From Calendula officinalis (lineage: Eukaryota > Streptophyta > Magnoliopsida > Asterales > Asteraceae), in NCBI GenBank assembly GCA_963853835.1, contig OY970829.1, positions 76,499,901 through 76,563,900 of the forward strand: 64,000 nt of DNA. Reading direction: 5' to 3'. The notes below the pieces were generated by a model. It saw only the letters and a program-made list of their open reading frames with translations. It made no database searches and was not told the origin of the DNA. The translations under genes were made by a program, and so were the position numbers. Positions 10,489-24,299 of this stretch are shown here, piece by piece; position 1 is the first letter of the stretch, and each line of letters opens with the position of its first letter.

Positions 10489-11177
10489 TTGCCATGTATG
10501 TTAGATTTGGTTTGGTGTTGTTTGTCGTTAGGTTGTAACTGATCTTCCATGGGAATGAAAACGTTTTATTTCTTCTTAATTCATATTGAACCGACATTAA
10601 TTACTATTTAATGAAAACATTTAATTACTTGCACAAGATTGAAAACGTTTAATTACTATATAAAACTTGAACAACGTTTGTGAATTGAAGGACTTTATTT
10701 TTTGAATAAATTAATAGTTTAGATGAAGATGCGAAGTCCGCACCACCAAATGGTTTTGTTACTGCGGGGTTCATACGTCCGCACTAATAGTTATAATATA
10801 GGTGCGGGGTTTCGTCAACCCCCCTATCAAAAAGTTATGTTACGGCGGTGCTAGAACAACCGCCCCAACAAATGTTTATTTTACAGCGGTTTCTAAGGGA
10901 CCACTCCAACTAATATGTTTTTTGGGGCGGCTGTTTATCTTATTGTGCGAATATGATTTGTTACTGCGGCCACCGCAGTATAAATATTTTTGGGCGCGCA
11001 CCTTCAAACCTTTTCTGTACTAGTGTGAGGATAAGGGCAAGGAGAGATGAGAGATCGCGTCGTAAATAAACATTAACACTTTTGAAATAAGCTACAAAAC
11101 TATTACGAAATATATAATGAAAACTAAAATAACAAAGTGGGACAAAAACACCATATCAGCCACAATATATTCTTACA

Positions 11178-13654
11178 CTAGTTTATGACCCGTGAAAAAT
11201 CACGGGCTGTCATTAAGTTTATTCGTTTATAATTTTTATCATTAATTATATGAATATTACCTGTAGAATAAGAAAATATATAATGCTTTTAAACGCAAAA
11301 TAAATTCATTATTTTTCCAAATTATATTAACATTATAAAATTTAAGATTACGCGAAAATAAAATGATAAAATTCATTGATCCTTACGAATTGTATTTTGA
11401 CTACTACTTAAGTCAAATACAATACTGTTTATAATGAATCATGTTAAGACTACTAATAAAATCTTATTTATGCGCTAATCCAAAAAATAAAAAATATTAA
11501 ATTGGGTTTTGACTATTACTAAAGTCTAACACAGCACTATTTATAGTGAATCATATTACTACTACTAATAAATTATTAATTTTATGCACTAAACAAAAAA
11601 AAACCCTCCAATGCTTGTAGCCAAATAGTAATGGTGTAAGGTGTTGTCCATGAACTATAGGTATCGTTCAAAAAAAGAAATTCTGTTTTGACTACTACTT
11701 AAGTGAAATATAATTCTTTATTTATAATTAATCATGTTAATACTACTTTAGAAGTTTTAGATTTATGCACTTATTTAAAAAATCAAAAAAGTTACAAAAC
11801 ACAGAAAAATAGAGTTTATAGTTTTGACTATTACTTTGCTCAAACACAGTTCTCTATTTACAGTAAAATCATGTTAAGACTACTAATAAAGTATCACTAA
11901 TCTAACAATTCATAAATATTTTTAAAAAGTAGAGAATTATGTTTTAAAGAGAAAAAAAATAAAAAAATAATTGTGTTTTAACTAGAACTCAAATCATATT
12001 TGAAATAGTGGGGAATTTCTCGAGTTGACTATTAATTATCTATTTATAGTGAATTGTGTTAAGACTACTAATAAAGTCTTATTTATGAAGTAATCCAAAA
12101 CAAAAAAAGATCAATTTAGTCTTCTAGACGAAGGGTTGTGTTTCTGTAAGAAAATTTGTACTTCTAGCCACTTTGGATTGCATGTTATAATTATAAAAAG
12201 ATCAGGATATAAATCAGCTAATAGCCATGATATCTAAATAATTTTGTCTCATATGAATTGAAAGTATTGACCCTAATTAAAAAAGCATTAAATTAAAAAA
12301 CAAATAAATTAAAAAAAAATTAATAGACATAAAAATAGATAAATTTTACTTCAATATTAAAAAAAAACACAGTAGTAAACAAATTAAAAAAAAACTAACG
12401 TCCAATGCAACTAAACCTAAGTTGACTATAATAAAAAAAAATCTCTACATAACAAATAAAAAAAACTAATGTCCAATACAATTAAGGGCATGTTTAGATA
12501 AGCTTATTTAATGGCTTATTAACTTATTAGCTTATAAGCTTATATAAACCATATTTAAAAAGTTTAATTAAGCAATATTGTTAAAGTGAAATAGTTGACT
12601 ATATTTGAAAATTAAAAAAAAACTTTGAATAACAAATAATAACATATATCTATTATATAACATGATACTTCCTCCGATTCAAAATAAGTGATATACTTTG
12701 AATTTCACGGATTTTGAGGCAAAAGTTTATAATGATGTTTAAATTAGATTAATTAGATGGTTAGTGGGAAATGGGTCCCACATTTTTTGAATAAAGTGGA
12801 GTTAATGATGTTTAAAAGTAAAAGTAAGGGTAAAGGGGTCTTTTCACTTTGTTAAAGTAGATAGTTAGTGGGTGTGGGTCCCACTATTTTTTGCCAAATA
12901 AGGTAAATTTTCAAAGTGTATCACTTATTTTGATACACCCCAAAAAGAAAAGTGTATCACTTATTTTGAATCGGAGGAAGTATAAACAGAAACAAAACAC
13001 TAATAAATTAACATTTTTTATAGAAACAAAATGGTAACAGAAAAAAAGAAATGCAGTAAAATTGACCTGCTAGTTCGGCTAATGTAGAATGAAGAACTCA
13101 TGCCCTTAGGGCATGAGGTAGAGACATTTAATAATCTTGAACATTCCTAAAAATGTATAAATAATTATTAATGAACTTTACTTTTTATTAATTTATGAGT
13201 TTCATTAAATACAATTTCAATTGTTTAAGGAATTTCTAATCATTAAGTGTCTCTTATTTCACGCCCTTAGGACACGAGTTAGAAAATTCCATACATTAAT
13301 TATAATAGTTCCGTAAATTATGATGATAATTTAAGGAAAATTTCAAGTCTATCCTAAAGTAACTAATTCAAACTAAGAAATTGTATATTTTTAATTTAAA
13401 TTAAAAGTTCTAATTTATTATTGATAAAATAAACTAATTCAATTGAAATATTAACGAAAATCTCTAAAAAAAGGTGGAGGTGAATATGGAAGTTAACAAA
13501 AAATTAATTTAGAATTATGATTTCGATCAAGTAATTCAATATGGATGAAAATAAAATTCAAAAATCAGAGCCTCCTAATATTATGCCACGTGTCATAGAG
13601 GTCTTCTAAGAATGCCATGTGGCGATATATGCTTTGATTTATTATAGTAGTAGA
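11178..13654 (-). mobile_element. Helitron (minus strand), non-autonomous
   Basis: Read on the minus strand it begins TCTACTACTATAATAAATC (at 13654) and ends with a hairpin GCCCGTGATTTTTCACGGG followed by CTAG (11178-11181). The base before the 5' end is A and the base after the 3' end is T, as expected for Helitron insertion between A and T. Near the 5' end it carries the GCCACATGGC and CACGTGGC words common in plant Helitrons. No Rep/helicase is present. A Stowaway-like MITE is nested at 12668-12980. Confidence 0.8.
12668..12980. mobile_element. Stowaway-like MITE, copy 1
   Basis: Ends CTTCCTCCGATTCAAAATAA and its inverse, flanked by TA on both sides (12666-12667, 12981-12982). Nested inside the minus-strand Helitron. 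Related copies lie at 20755-21059 and 41090-41402. Confidence 0.85.
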
Positions 13655-16600
13655 TTTAGACCTATATTTAATCTAAGAAAACACCGTTGCTTGCAAACAC
13701 CTCTTGCATCCAAGTGCCCATCGGGAACCTGGCGGCTTTAGTAAACTAACACTGTTGACACAGAGGCTTTAGGTGTCACTGTCGGCTCCTGCCATCAATT
13801 AGGTGACACTGGAACTAACAGTAATAACCGAAGACTCCATATATATATCAACGGTATCAGTAAACTGAAGCTTTGTTGGTTTGAAACCAAAGCTCCTTTG
13901 TGAGCAGTCTTAGAACACAAGTAATGTGTTGCGCATGCATAAGTCACCTACTTTTTAATTACATATATATACAAAATACATGTGTGTCCGTGTGCATGGG
14001 AGTGGTAGCAGTAGTTGTAGTCAGTGGGAATATAATCATGGCACTCGTGGCTTCTTCATCCCTTTTATCAATAATTAATTTAACCAAAGATGCCATTTCA
14101 ATTCCATTCTAAACTATACCTAGCTAGCTACACATATAATATGTGTACTCTTTCTTTAAGTGTTAAAAAAGATACCATTACTTTTTCTTTATGTTTTCTT
14201 AAAATATAAAAGACAGAAGCTTATGTGATTTAGGATCTAATTTTTCCTATAAATCAAATCTCTTAGATTACTACTTTCAAAGTGAATCATTAAGCTAGAT
14301 GGTTATTCATATTAAAACCCAAATCAAGCTAATATATACTTGCATAGGTTATAGTTATACAATTACACATGACCCACTTTACAACATAACAATGGACCAC
14401 TTTATACATTTTCTATGTTTAAGCGTATTTTTTAATTTTTAGAGTATATGTTTTTGTTTAATAAAAAAATAAGTCCATAGAAAGAAAAAAAACCCAAATT
14501 AAGAGACACTCACTGTCAAACAATTATCATTCATTTAATATTTTATGTGTACATAAAATACTAGTACCCACATAAAATGTCATTCTCTCGTCACTTTCTC
14601 GGTCGTCAAATAAAACTTATGTTTTGGCATACTTGCAATCTGTAAATCTACTTTAAAATTTATTCACTGTAGTGAGAGATAATTTTTATGGTGTAGATAT
14701 TATGATATATCAGAATAAGATAAGAAGGTGGGGTACATGGATAACTGACATTACATCCTTCCAGGAAGGATGAAAAGAAAGCTAATTAACCATCAACATG
14801 AAGATGAAATATTCAAATATCATACACACTGATAAAAAGCAAAAAATACTGTATAAAGAATCCAAAAAAGTAAAGAAAATTAAGGTTTTTTAATTAAAAA
14901 GATAGACGCATCCGTTGTGCAGCTGATAAAGACTGCTGGCACCATGCATCAAAGAACATGGGCATTTAGCATATAGAAAAGACACCTACATATTCTTATG
15001 GTGGACCTTCATTTTTCATTCTTTTAACAATTTTGGTATGGTGACGAGAAAGAGACCGTGTTTCTTTTTTGCTTTAGGACTCGGGAATAAAATTTGTAGA
15101 GAGACAATGACTGCAATCCCGATAACGAACAAAAACAAAACAAACTTCATAAAGACTATCAATAGCATTTTTACAGTGAATCACACGGATGGTTTATTTG
15201 ATTTAGATTGAAAACGAGATACACACAAATCGAACATGTTGTTTCATACGTATACCAATTATCAAGGGGATTTTTCCAGTCAAATATAGATTTTGTGAAT
15301 TGAGAGGGAAAAAACAAATTTTTCTTATAATAAAATAACTCTAAAATAAACTAGATTTTCGAAATGAGCCTAGAAAAATAAATGGGCTGCAAAATAGCCC
15401 ACAAACAAAATCCAATAAATTGGATGGGAAAAACACAAAAATACAAATAACTCATAAAATACACTGCTTTTGTGCCCAATAGTTATGTAAACCACCTACC
15501 CTTGTTTACCACAATGTTCTCCCCGTTGCAAGCTACGATTTGACTGGTCTCGGGCCTAAGACGAAGCCCCATAGCTTAATTTATGTTAATTTTAACTAAG
15601 TCTCTTTACTCATACGATCTTGAGCATACATAAACACAAATATTCATTCTTCCACGCTTTGGCCCGCATAATATATGGTTTTTAAAGTGTATATAACTAA
15701 CACGCTATGAGCTCAACTTTGAATTAAGATATAGATGTAATGTGTGTATGAGTTCTTATCTTTAAAAAATCAAAAAATAAGTGCATATAAATATGGCCTT
15801 GAGTGAAGAAAGCTCAAGTAATCAATTATGAATTAGCAAACAGTCAAGTTTAGTTAAACAGCACAATTAACCCCATATTGGTCCCCTTTAACAGGGGAAA
15901 ATGTGGTCCTGCGGTATATACTTAGATATGATTAGTACGTAGATTAAGTTTAACAAATGAAGAAAAATAATAAGCACATGTAATGTTTGGCCTTAATTAA
16001 GGCCTTTACCATTTTTGGAAATAACTTAGAGATCTTGTCTCCCAATGTAGAGTGTACACACCGGATTAAAAAAAAATGTTATGGAGATCGGATCCGGTCA
16101 AAGTTGGTCAAATTCGGATTGGAACTGGATTCGGATTGAAAACAATAGAAACCGGATTGCATTGCATCGGATCGGATGATACCGGATTAAAAAAATTCCG
16201 TTCAGTTAGCAATAAATATTACTCGATTGATCAGTTTTTATGTGAAGAGGTTTGAAATTATCCTGATTAGTTTAGTTTAAGGTTAAAGTGGTAAATAACT
16301 AAATAAATCGGTTTTTGTGGCTGTGAATACTGAAAACCAAGATATGGCTAAAAACGTCTTCGACCACATTGCGAGTTGTATGGGCCTCCGCTAGCCCCTA
16401 GGTGCTTAATGTGCCTTTCGTAAGCCCGATTAAGATGGGCCGACAAACAGAAGGTTTAGACATGAAACCTATTAAGAGGATGTTTGGTTACAGAGAGCAC
16501 ATAGCAATGTTATTTTTTTGTGTTTATTTTATGTTTTTACTCACTACAAGATTGATATGTATCATCCATAGATTTTGACGTTTGTATTGATCAAGTAAGT

Positions 16601-19299
16601 AGACACATAAAAGTCAGAACCGGCAATTCAGTTTTAACCCTGTTTACGGGAGTGGAGTATGTATCCAGTTGAAACCAATTCGGAGCGGGATTAAAACCAT
16701 TTTTTCGTTGAAATCCGTGTTTAAACCGGTTTAACGGCTAGGTTAACACAAAAGATAAATAAATAAATAAACCAGTTTTCAAACCGGTTTAACATATTTT
16801 GCTTAGGTAATTATACCTATTACATTTAAGAGTTTGGGTGAATAGTGGCAACCAGCTGGACACCCACCTCCTGCTTCTATTGATCTTCTCTGATGGACAC
16901 CTCCTGCTTCCACTAATCTCCCTTCATAATCACACTCCTTCATACCGACTCATAGTAGGCTTCCTATTCAACTCATTCCACCTCCACCGCCCCTTCCACC
17001 TCCTGCTTTGGTTCCATCTTCAGCTTCCACCGCCATATTCCACCTCCTGCTTTGGTTCAAGTGTATCTGCTTTTTCATTTACCTTACGCCACCTCCTGCT
17101 TATCAATCGCCACCGCATCCTTTCCACTTCAATGACGCTGCCTTCCTTTTGGATTTATCTCTCTCATTTCTCCGATTTCTCACATCTTTTACTTCATCTT
17201 CTTAAGCTCATATTTATTCTTCTTTTTAATCTTCCATGTCAAATTGCCTGACATATTTTTGCCCTTTTCTAATATATTTGCTTCCAAAACTAGGATTTAT
17301 GAGTTAGGCCAGGGGATGAATTAGTAAGGATCCAACCTCAACAAATGTTTTCTTCTAACTATCAGGGGATTTGACAAATTCATAGAATTTTAGGGTTTGT
17401 GGCTTTGATGATAATCATTATAATTTGAAGTTAGAAATGGAGTGAATCTTCAACAATCGGAGACTGAAGATGATGTTATGTTTGCTTTAAATAGTATTAT
17501 TAATAATTTGTTTGATAATTTGCAGTAGATTTTAATTACTCTATAAGTTTGAGCAGAAACTGAACATACAGTAATTAAGGTAAGAAATATGTTAACAAAA
17601 CGAAAAACTGATGATAGTTTATATGCTTTAGGTCATCTTTAGTTGATAAACTGCACCTCATCTTAATATTTAAGTTCAAATGAATAATCATTTAGGCTGT
17701 TAAAAATTAGACACAATTTAGTGTGTAAGCTTCATGGAGGCAGGGTGAGCTAGAGAGAATGAGCCCTGATGAATTGTAGTTAAATAAATGACACCACCAA
17801 CATCCTTTCTTTATTCACTGTTTTGAAAAAAAAATTGTTTCTTTCAAGTTGCAGGTTTTGAAGGCTGCTCCCATTCGTCCCTACATTAATGTTTGCAACT
17901 CATCTTCCTCACGTAACTTTGATGAACATATTACTGTTTAAAAATGTTTTTTCGAATTTAGGTGTTCATGCTTTGGAATTAGAGTTGCCAGTCTCAATAT
18001 ATTGGCCGATTGTGTCCCTAACTAACTACCGATAAAGGTAACCTTGATTCATCACTTATTTCTTTAAGCTTTCTCTCTCACTAACTTATGAAGATTCATA
18101 TTCTGAAATTAGAGTTCCTAACCTTCACACAACATATACACTTACCTGTAAAGATATCCTTTGTTCATTTCCTATTTGTTTAACTTTTGTCCATTTAGTT
18201 TTCAAGTTTGTGATTTAAGATTAAGGTTCATAATTGTGTGTTTATTCATATACTGATGAAAGAAATTGAAACTATTTAGTAACATCAGAACTTAAGATGA
18301 GAAATCAGTATAACATGTAATCTTTATCTTTATATGTAATAAACAATGGCCTAATGTCAATACAACAAGTAATGAATATGGCATAATGCCATAATCAAAA
18401 TGTTTCTATATTGAAGGCCTATATCTCTGATTCAAACAGTGGCTGCAAAATGTCAACGGCTACAAAATGTCAAAGGCTGCAAAATGAAAATTAATCACTG
18501 TAAATGCCAATGGCTGCAAAATGATTATTTTTTAACTAACATCCAGATTACATGGCTGCAAAATGTCAATGGCTGCAAATGTCATTACAGTATCCTCCTA
18601 CTTAAGAAAAAAAAAATTAGTCAATGGCTACAAATTGAAAATGGTTAACTAATTTTGAACAAATTAAAGTGTATGAAGTTTTATCAAGATTCTAAACAAG
18701 GAAACTCACTATTGGATCCTGAAGAAGACATGGGGGTTTACTTTAATTTTCTTTTTCTTTATTTCACTTTGCAATTTTTTATCTTTAAAACAGGTGTGAT
18801 GCTAAGAGTTTAGACGACGAAATGATCAAGCGTGTTATGGTAACATATAAAGGTGGAAATTTCGACCCGTTCACTTATCCAAATGTCAGTTTAGGTTAAA
18901 TAAAAGAATTAGCCAAAAAACAAAACCGGTCAAATGGTTCAAGTGGATCGAAAATTGCCCATATTATTTCTGACAATAAATTTTCTTTATCTTCCAATAC
19001 GATCATATATGTGCATATACTTTTGTATGCATATAAGTATTTTTTTTATCTTTCATGTTTTTAAGCATGGTTTAGGTTGCAGGTAGTTACATGGAGTGAT
19101 GAATTTATGGTTAAGGGAATTAGTATTTCAATAAGGGTTTCAATTCAGTTTGAAAATACAATGGCTCATGCCGCCAGAGGGATTTTTCATGCTTCAAAAT
19201 GTCTTATTAGCAAACAATATTTTTTTGATCATGTAAAGATTTCAGTCAACAATATGTTGGATGTATTGTAGATATCAACAAACAATCTTCTCGATATTA
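13655..19299. other. Long intergenic region, no gene seen
   Basis: No reading frame resembles a known protein. Two local repeats stand out: CACCTCCTGCTT recurs five times between about 16860 and 17100, and GGCTGCAAAATGTCAA-like units recur between about 18440 and 18640. Words such as CGGATCGGATGATACCGG (16060-16200) and AACCGGTTT (16670-16800) are repeat remnants. The rightmost part probably belongs to the Helitron whose 3' end is at 19341, but no convincing 5' end was found. Confidence 0.5.
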
Positions 19300-19341
19300 T
19301 ATGAAAATCCCCCGCCGCAACGCGAGGGGAAAGCCCACTAG
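19300..19341 (+). mobile_element. Helitron 3' terminus
   Basis: A GC-rich hairpin CCCCCGCCGCAACGCGAGGG followed by CTAG (19338-19341) and a T, the classic plant Helitron 3' end. Only this end is clear, so the extent of the element to the left is unresolved. Confidence 0.65.
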
Positions 19342-19639
19342 TTATATATATGTAAGAGGTTATTGGGAGAAACAAAAATTACTGATATTATGATTGTATG
19401 ATCACACATCTAAATCTTGTTATCTAAAGAAAACTATAAATTCGTTACAAAATATTCAATCGAAGCTTAAATTTCCAACACATAATTCGCTATGATATTC
19501 AAATGAATGGTGACCCGTTCGTTATATTCACCCAAGATGCATCACATCTTCGGAAAAGAAACACAAAATCACCACAAAAACTCAATTGTAGAGTTCAACA
19601 TTAACCACCTAAAAAAACAAATTATTACTATTATTATTA

Positions 19640-22600
19640 TCACAAGTACTGTTCTTGAATTCTAGCTCTGTTTTGTTCCCACCACATCCTTGCATTCATT
19701 TCTCCAAATTTTTCCCGACTGTAAAAACAAACAATTATTCACCCTTCTCAACCAAATCCAATTAATTGTATCCAACTTTCTGAAAATTTCAGTTTGAGGT
19801 ACTCAACTTTTTTTTTTATTGCATATAAAGCTATCAAAGTTTTTTCTATAACAAAACAAGGACTTTTTCCATCTTTTAAAGATAATTACAGTTTTTTTTA
19901 TAACCAGCAAATTTTCATTTCAGGTACACAAAAGGTTTCCATAAATGGTAAAAAATAAATCCTCATTATGGTTTGGAAAAAAAAAACTTTGATACCTCAA
20001 ATATAAATTTTCAGAAAGTTGGGTAACTTTTTGTGCAATTTTTCGAATAATTAATCCTTTTTTTATACCTGAATCGAACGCGCCTTAGTTCACGGTTGCC
20101 AGCTGGCAATGCTCTGATGGTGATGTAGACACCGGGTTCATCTTGTTCGACCCATTCGGTCTCCACATCACTTGCATTACTCATAGAAAGTTCTCCCGAG
20201 TGATCACCATCTCTTGATGAACTACTACTCCTTGCAGAAGCTAATGATGATGTTTCAGTTTTGACCCCACTTATGCTCGATAATGCGGGTGTCGATGCGG
20301 GCCCGCTAGAATCAGCCCGGGTTTGCTTCGGGCAGAAATTTCGGGGCGGGGGTTCCTTGCTAAGTGGTGGTGTTACTGGACTGTTCTCAAAAGACTCGAT
20401 TTTTGAACTCTGTGCGAAGAGAAAAAGATATATTTAGAGAGAGTTACACGAATAGTCCTTGTAGATTGTTAAAAGTTTTGGATTTAGTCCCTAGAGTTTC
20501 AAAAAGTACACGGATGGTCCCTAAATATGGACTCTTTTGAAGGTCATCCATATTAGGGACCAAAAGCGTGATAATGTTTCATACTTAGGGACCATTCGTT
20601 TAATTTACTCATCTATATTTAAAATCGGGTTAATTTGGGTTGCACTAAATAAATTAGATTATATGGTTATTCATGTGTAATGCATGGATTTATCTCAAAT
20701 AAAAACTTTTATGATATTAAAAATCACGTTAGAAAACTTAAATACTTCCTCCACTTCAAAATAAGTGATACACTTTCCTTTTTCGGGTGAATCAAAATAA
20801 GTGATACATTTTGAAAAACTACCTTATTTGGAAAAAAAATAGTGGGACCCACACTCACTAACTAGCTACTTTAATAAAGTAAAATGACCCCTTTAGCCTT
20901 ACTTTTACTTTTAAACATTTATTAACCTCACTTTATTCAAAAAGTGTGGGACCCATTTCCCACTAACCAACCAATTAATCTAATTTAAACATCATTATAA
21001 TCTTTTACCTCAAAAACCATGAACCTCAAAATGTATCATTTATTTTGAATCGGAGGAAGTATAATTTTAGTTTTACGACACGAATAATCACATTAAACAA
21101 CTTAATATATAATGATTATATAAATAATTAAATTTGGAAAATAAGAAAATAACCATTGAAAATTTTCAAATAATCACACGATTGTAAAAAATATTATTTT
21201 TTAAATTATAAGTTAATAATGATAGATGTATTTAAGATTTGTTTACATATAACAATTAAGAAACTGGATAATTATCTTAATAATATGGTTATAAAACAAC
21301 ATCTTAATACATTGGTGGGTCAACCTGGCCCATTTCGACTCGTAATCAAATGTGACCCGTGTTGACCCGACCCATCCATTTTGCTCTAATCAATTGTTCA
21401 AAAGTTGACCATGAATTGTTTGAAATTAGAGAAATAATTAGATGAAGGTTAACCTGGTCTTCAGATTTTGGTGGAGCGGGTAGTGGAACACCTTGATGAT
21501 TAAAACGTTGAACATTATATAACTCCATAACCTTATCACAGTTTTCCGCCCACCACCTTTGAGCTTGTCTTTTGTTGAACATTTCACGGCTTATAAAAAA
21601 AATAACACCAAAAATATATAATCAAATCAAAATCTTTCTCACTGATAATTTCTTCAATAGAGATAGATTTTAGAGTAAATTACAAGGATGGTCCCAAAGG
21701 TTTACCCCAAATTTCAGCTATGGTCCTTTACCTTAATAAATTACACTTATAGTCCTTTTTTTGGAAACCCTTTGTACATACAGTCCTTTAGCCTAACATT
21801 TGTTAAATATTCTAACGGGTAAAGGACTACCGTGTAATTGTTTAACAGAAAAATTTAACAGACGTTAGAGTAAAGGACTGCATGTGCAAAAGTTTTCAAA
21901 AAATAGGACTACAAGTGTAATTTTTTAAAGTAAATGACCATAGGTGAAATTTGACGTAAACCTTAGGGACCATCCTTGTAATTTACTCTAAACTTTATTA
22001 CATTTGTTTAGGGATCTGAAGATGTTAGCATAAAATGTGGGTTAGTTTTTCTTCACATATTCAAAAATGAAAAGAACACACACGCACGCACACGCGCACA
22101 CACACACACACACACACATATATATACCTTATTAATAATATAATCACACGTTAGCTCTATAGCACCTATTGGGGAAAGTTAAAAACAATATTAGATCCAA
22201 AAACAAAATTTGAAAGGAGCCAATTGAATTATTATGGACCAATTTAAACCAATTATGTAAGCTGCAGGAAGAATTGCAGTCACTGTCATACAAGGACAGA
22301 ATATGCATAGTAGGTAACACCACACAATACATTATCTACAACACAATATTCTTCTCCAACCATGAACTTCATATGTGGTGGGGTGGGGTGGGGTGGGGAG
22401 GGGTGGGGTGGGCTACATAAGCTTTAAAAAGGTGATGTTTCTGCACCTGAGGCATCCCCCGTATTCCAAGGTGGGAACACTCTTTAGGATAAAAAGGAGT
22501 TTCACCATGTGATATTAGCAGCAGAAAACATATGTAAATGTTCCCCCAATCATTAAAAAAATTACAATACTAATTAAGATACCAAAAGTTCTAAATCAGC

Positions 22601-23727
22601 AAATCTTCAACTAATGCGATCTTATTAAAGGGATTATCATTAAACACTTAAGGAATTTATCATTAAATATTGCATCCTAAATTAATGTTTCATTGCTTTA
22701 TGTCTTTTCCCGCACTTCTAATTGCCTATTATGGGAGTACCTTCTTCATTTTTTTTATCACATCAGGTAACGGACCACAAGAACTGTCATAAACGAGACC
22801 TTTGAATGAATTTTGTTAAATGGACCAAGAAAACATCATATTCTAATCAAAAGATGTAATGGACCCACAAACTTTTCCTTTACCCTATTTATATATTTGT
22901 CTTCATATAATTTGGTTTCATTTGTGATGTGAGGAAAATAAGTGGTCTTGCTGATGTTAACCCTCACCCAATTTGGGGTCCACTTCCATAATTTTGGGCA
23001 CTATGCAACCTATTCTACAATTCACATGGGAATTCAAATTTTGACTTTACTAAGGAAATAATACCAACAACCAAACAGCAAATAAGCATTATTACAGCAA
23101 CAAAAACTTAATTTTAGATCAGATAAGAAACCATACCTGAATCGAATACGTTTAAGATCATTAGCTCCTTGAGGTAACGAATGAAACGTAATTAAAACTC
23201 CTGGTTCAACCTGAGCTACCCATTCTTTAAGCTCATCTTCCTCTATGAACTTAACTGACTCAATTCGATCACTATATGATGCAGGAGTGCTCCCACCGCT
23301 CGAATTAAGCCCCTTCAATCTCGCCTCCATTTCCTTCCCCCAAACCCTAGGTGTAGGATTACAAGTCCTTTGGTAACCACAATGCAATCTATCGGAAATT
23401 GAACCACCTTCAGAGTCCGCATAATCATCATTCTTACGATTTGATGATCCAGAGCAAGGTTTACAGTTCTTATATGCTCCAGATGCTTTCACTGCCATAT
23501 CCTTGATCTAAAACAAACATTTACAGTATAATTAATAATAATAACTTTAAATCAAACAATCTATCATCACGAATTTGTTGACAAATTGTAGAAAACGACA
23601 GTTTTACCTGAGATGTGAGAGCTTTAATGGCTGGTTTAGTGGTAGGTGTAGCAACGTCTTCTTTTTCTTCCTGTTCGTGAAGAGATCCATTGTTGAGCTG
23701 CTTCGAACAAGCAATACATGTCAACAT
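19640..23727 (-). CDS. BRX: BREVIS RADIX family protein
   Basis: Five exons on the minus strand: 23727-23608, 23507-23137, 21589-21454, 20409-20069 and 19718-19640; all junctions keep phase and give 348 residues. BRX proteins are plasma-membrane-associated regulators of root growth and phloem development that modulate auxin efflux. The N-terminus MLTCIACSKQ carries the cysteines typical of the family, followed by IKALTSQIKDMAVKASGA. The first BRX domain starts EWVAQVEPGVLITF at about residue 135 and continues across the exon 2/3 join to ELYNVQRF; the second starts EWVEQDEPGVYIT and runs to the C-terminus ending RIQEQYL. Upstream of the chosen ATG the frame has a further in-frame Met four codons earlier (MKSN), but family proteins start at MLTC/MFSC. 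One oddity is MFNKRQAQRWW, where I recall W rather than R before QAQRWW. Introns 2 and 3 hold MITEs. Confidence 0.93.
20755..21059. mobile_element. Stowaway-like MITE, copy 2 (in BRX intron 3)
   Basis: Ends CTTCCTCCACTTCAAAATAA and TTATTTTGAATCGGAGGAAG, flanked by TA on both sides (20753-20754, 21060-21061). It lies between BRX exons 3 and 4. Confidence 0.85.
21673..21988. mobile_element. Mutator-type MITE (in BRX intron 2)
   Basis: Terminal inverted repeats GAGTAAATTACAAGGATGGT and the inverse at 21960-21988. The flanks TAGATTTTA and TAAACTTTA match at seven of nine positions, possibly a decayed nine-base duplication. Its first bases, GAGTAAATTAC, equal those of the Pack-MULE at 41462-42758. 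Confidence 0.6.
22076..22118. repeat. (CA)n microsatellite
   Basis: A run of CA/CG dinucleotides within BRX intron 2, followed by a short TA run. Confidence 0.85.
22376..22412. repeat. GGGGT tandem repeat with G-quadruplex potential
   Basis: Seven GGGG-type runs separated by one or two bases lie on the plus strand inside BRX intron 2. The gene is on the minus strand, so its RNA would carry the C-rich complement while the non-template strand is C-rich and the template strand is G-rich. Confidence 0.8.
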
Positions 23728-24192
23728 ATTCGATTTCAATTTCTAACGTCCGATCCAAACACGCGTCTTCAAAATAGATTCCGATTCCGATTCCGAATCA
23801 GATTCAATCCAAATCGAACACAACCGTTATTAGACTTGCAATTGTTTCCATAATATGAATTCGATCAGAGGAAAACTAAAGTAAACAAACATAGATTTGA
23901 ACTGAATTAACGCGGCTTACGCGTACTAATTAAATTAACAAGCCGTTACGAAAACGTCAATGGCGGAGATTGATGAAGATGCAAGCAACGAATCATGTTA
24001 AAAAGTAGTTGAATCTGTTTCCGAAAACCTACGCAGATTGTGTAATGAAGAACACACACATTGGTCCAGTAGTAGAGCAAGAGTGAGAGCAACTACACAC
24101 AGTGAGGAGGATTTGATGGTGAAGTGTGTGTGTATTAATTTGTGTGTAAAGAATGGAAGAGAGAGAGTGAGGTGGTCATGTGATGTGCGCCA

Positions 24193-24208
24193 TCCTATAT
24201 ATTAATAT
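24193..24208 (-). promoter_or_regulatory. TATA-like box of the BRX gene
   Basis: On the minus strand the sequence reads TATATTAATATATAGG, upstream of a plausible leader of about 440 bases before the ATG at 23727. Inferred from position and composition. Confidence 0.4.
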
Positions 24209-24299
24209 AATGGTGATACCGGTGTACGAGAAGACGGCCAACGGTTAGCCGCGAGTATAGTGAAGTGCTAATGCTACTAGTAGAAAGTAGGGCACTGTC

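Noticed and set aside
16838..17251. A 137-codon frame rich in Leu and His
   Set aside because: Low-complexity translation of a CACCTCCTGCTT repeat region, with no splice context or family resemblance.
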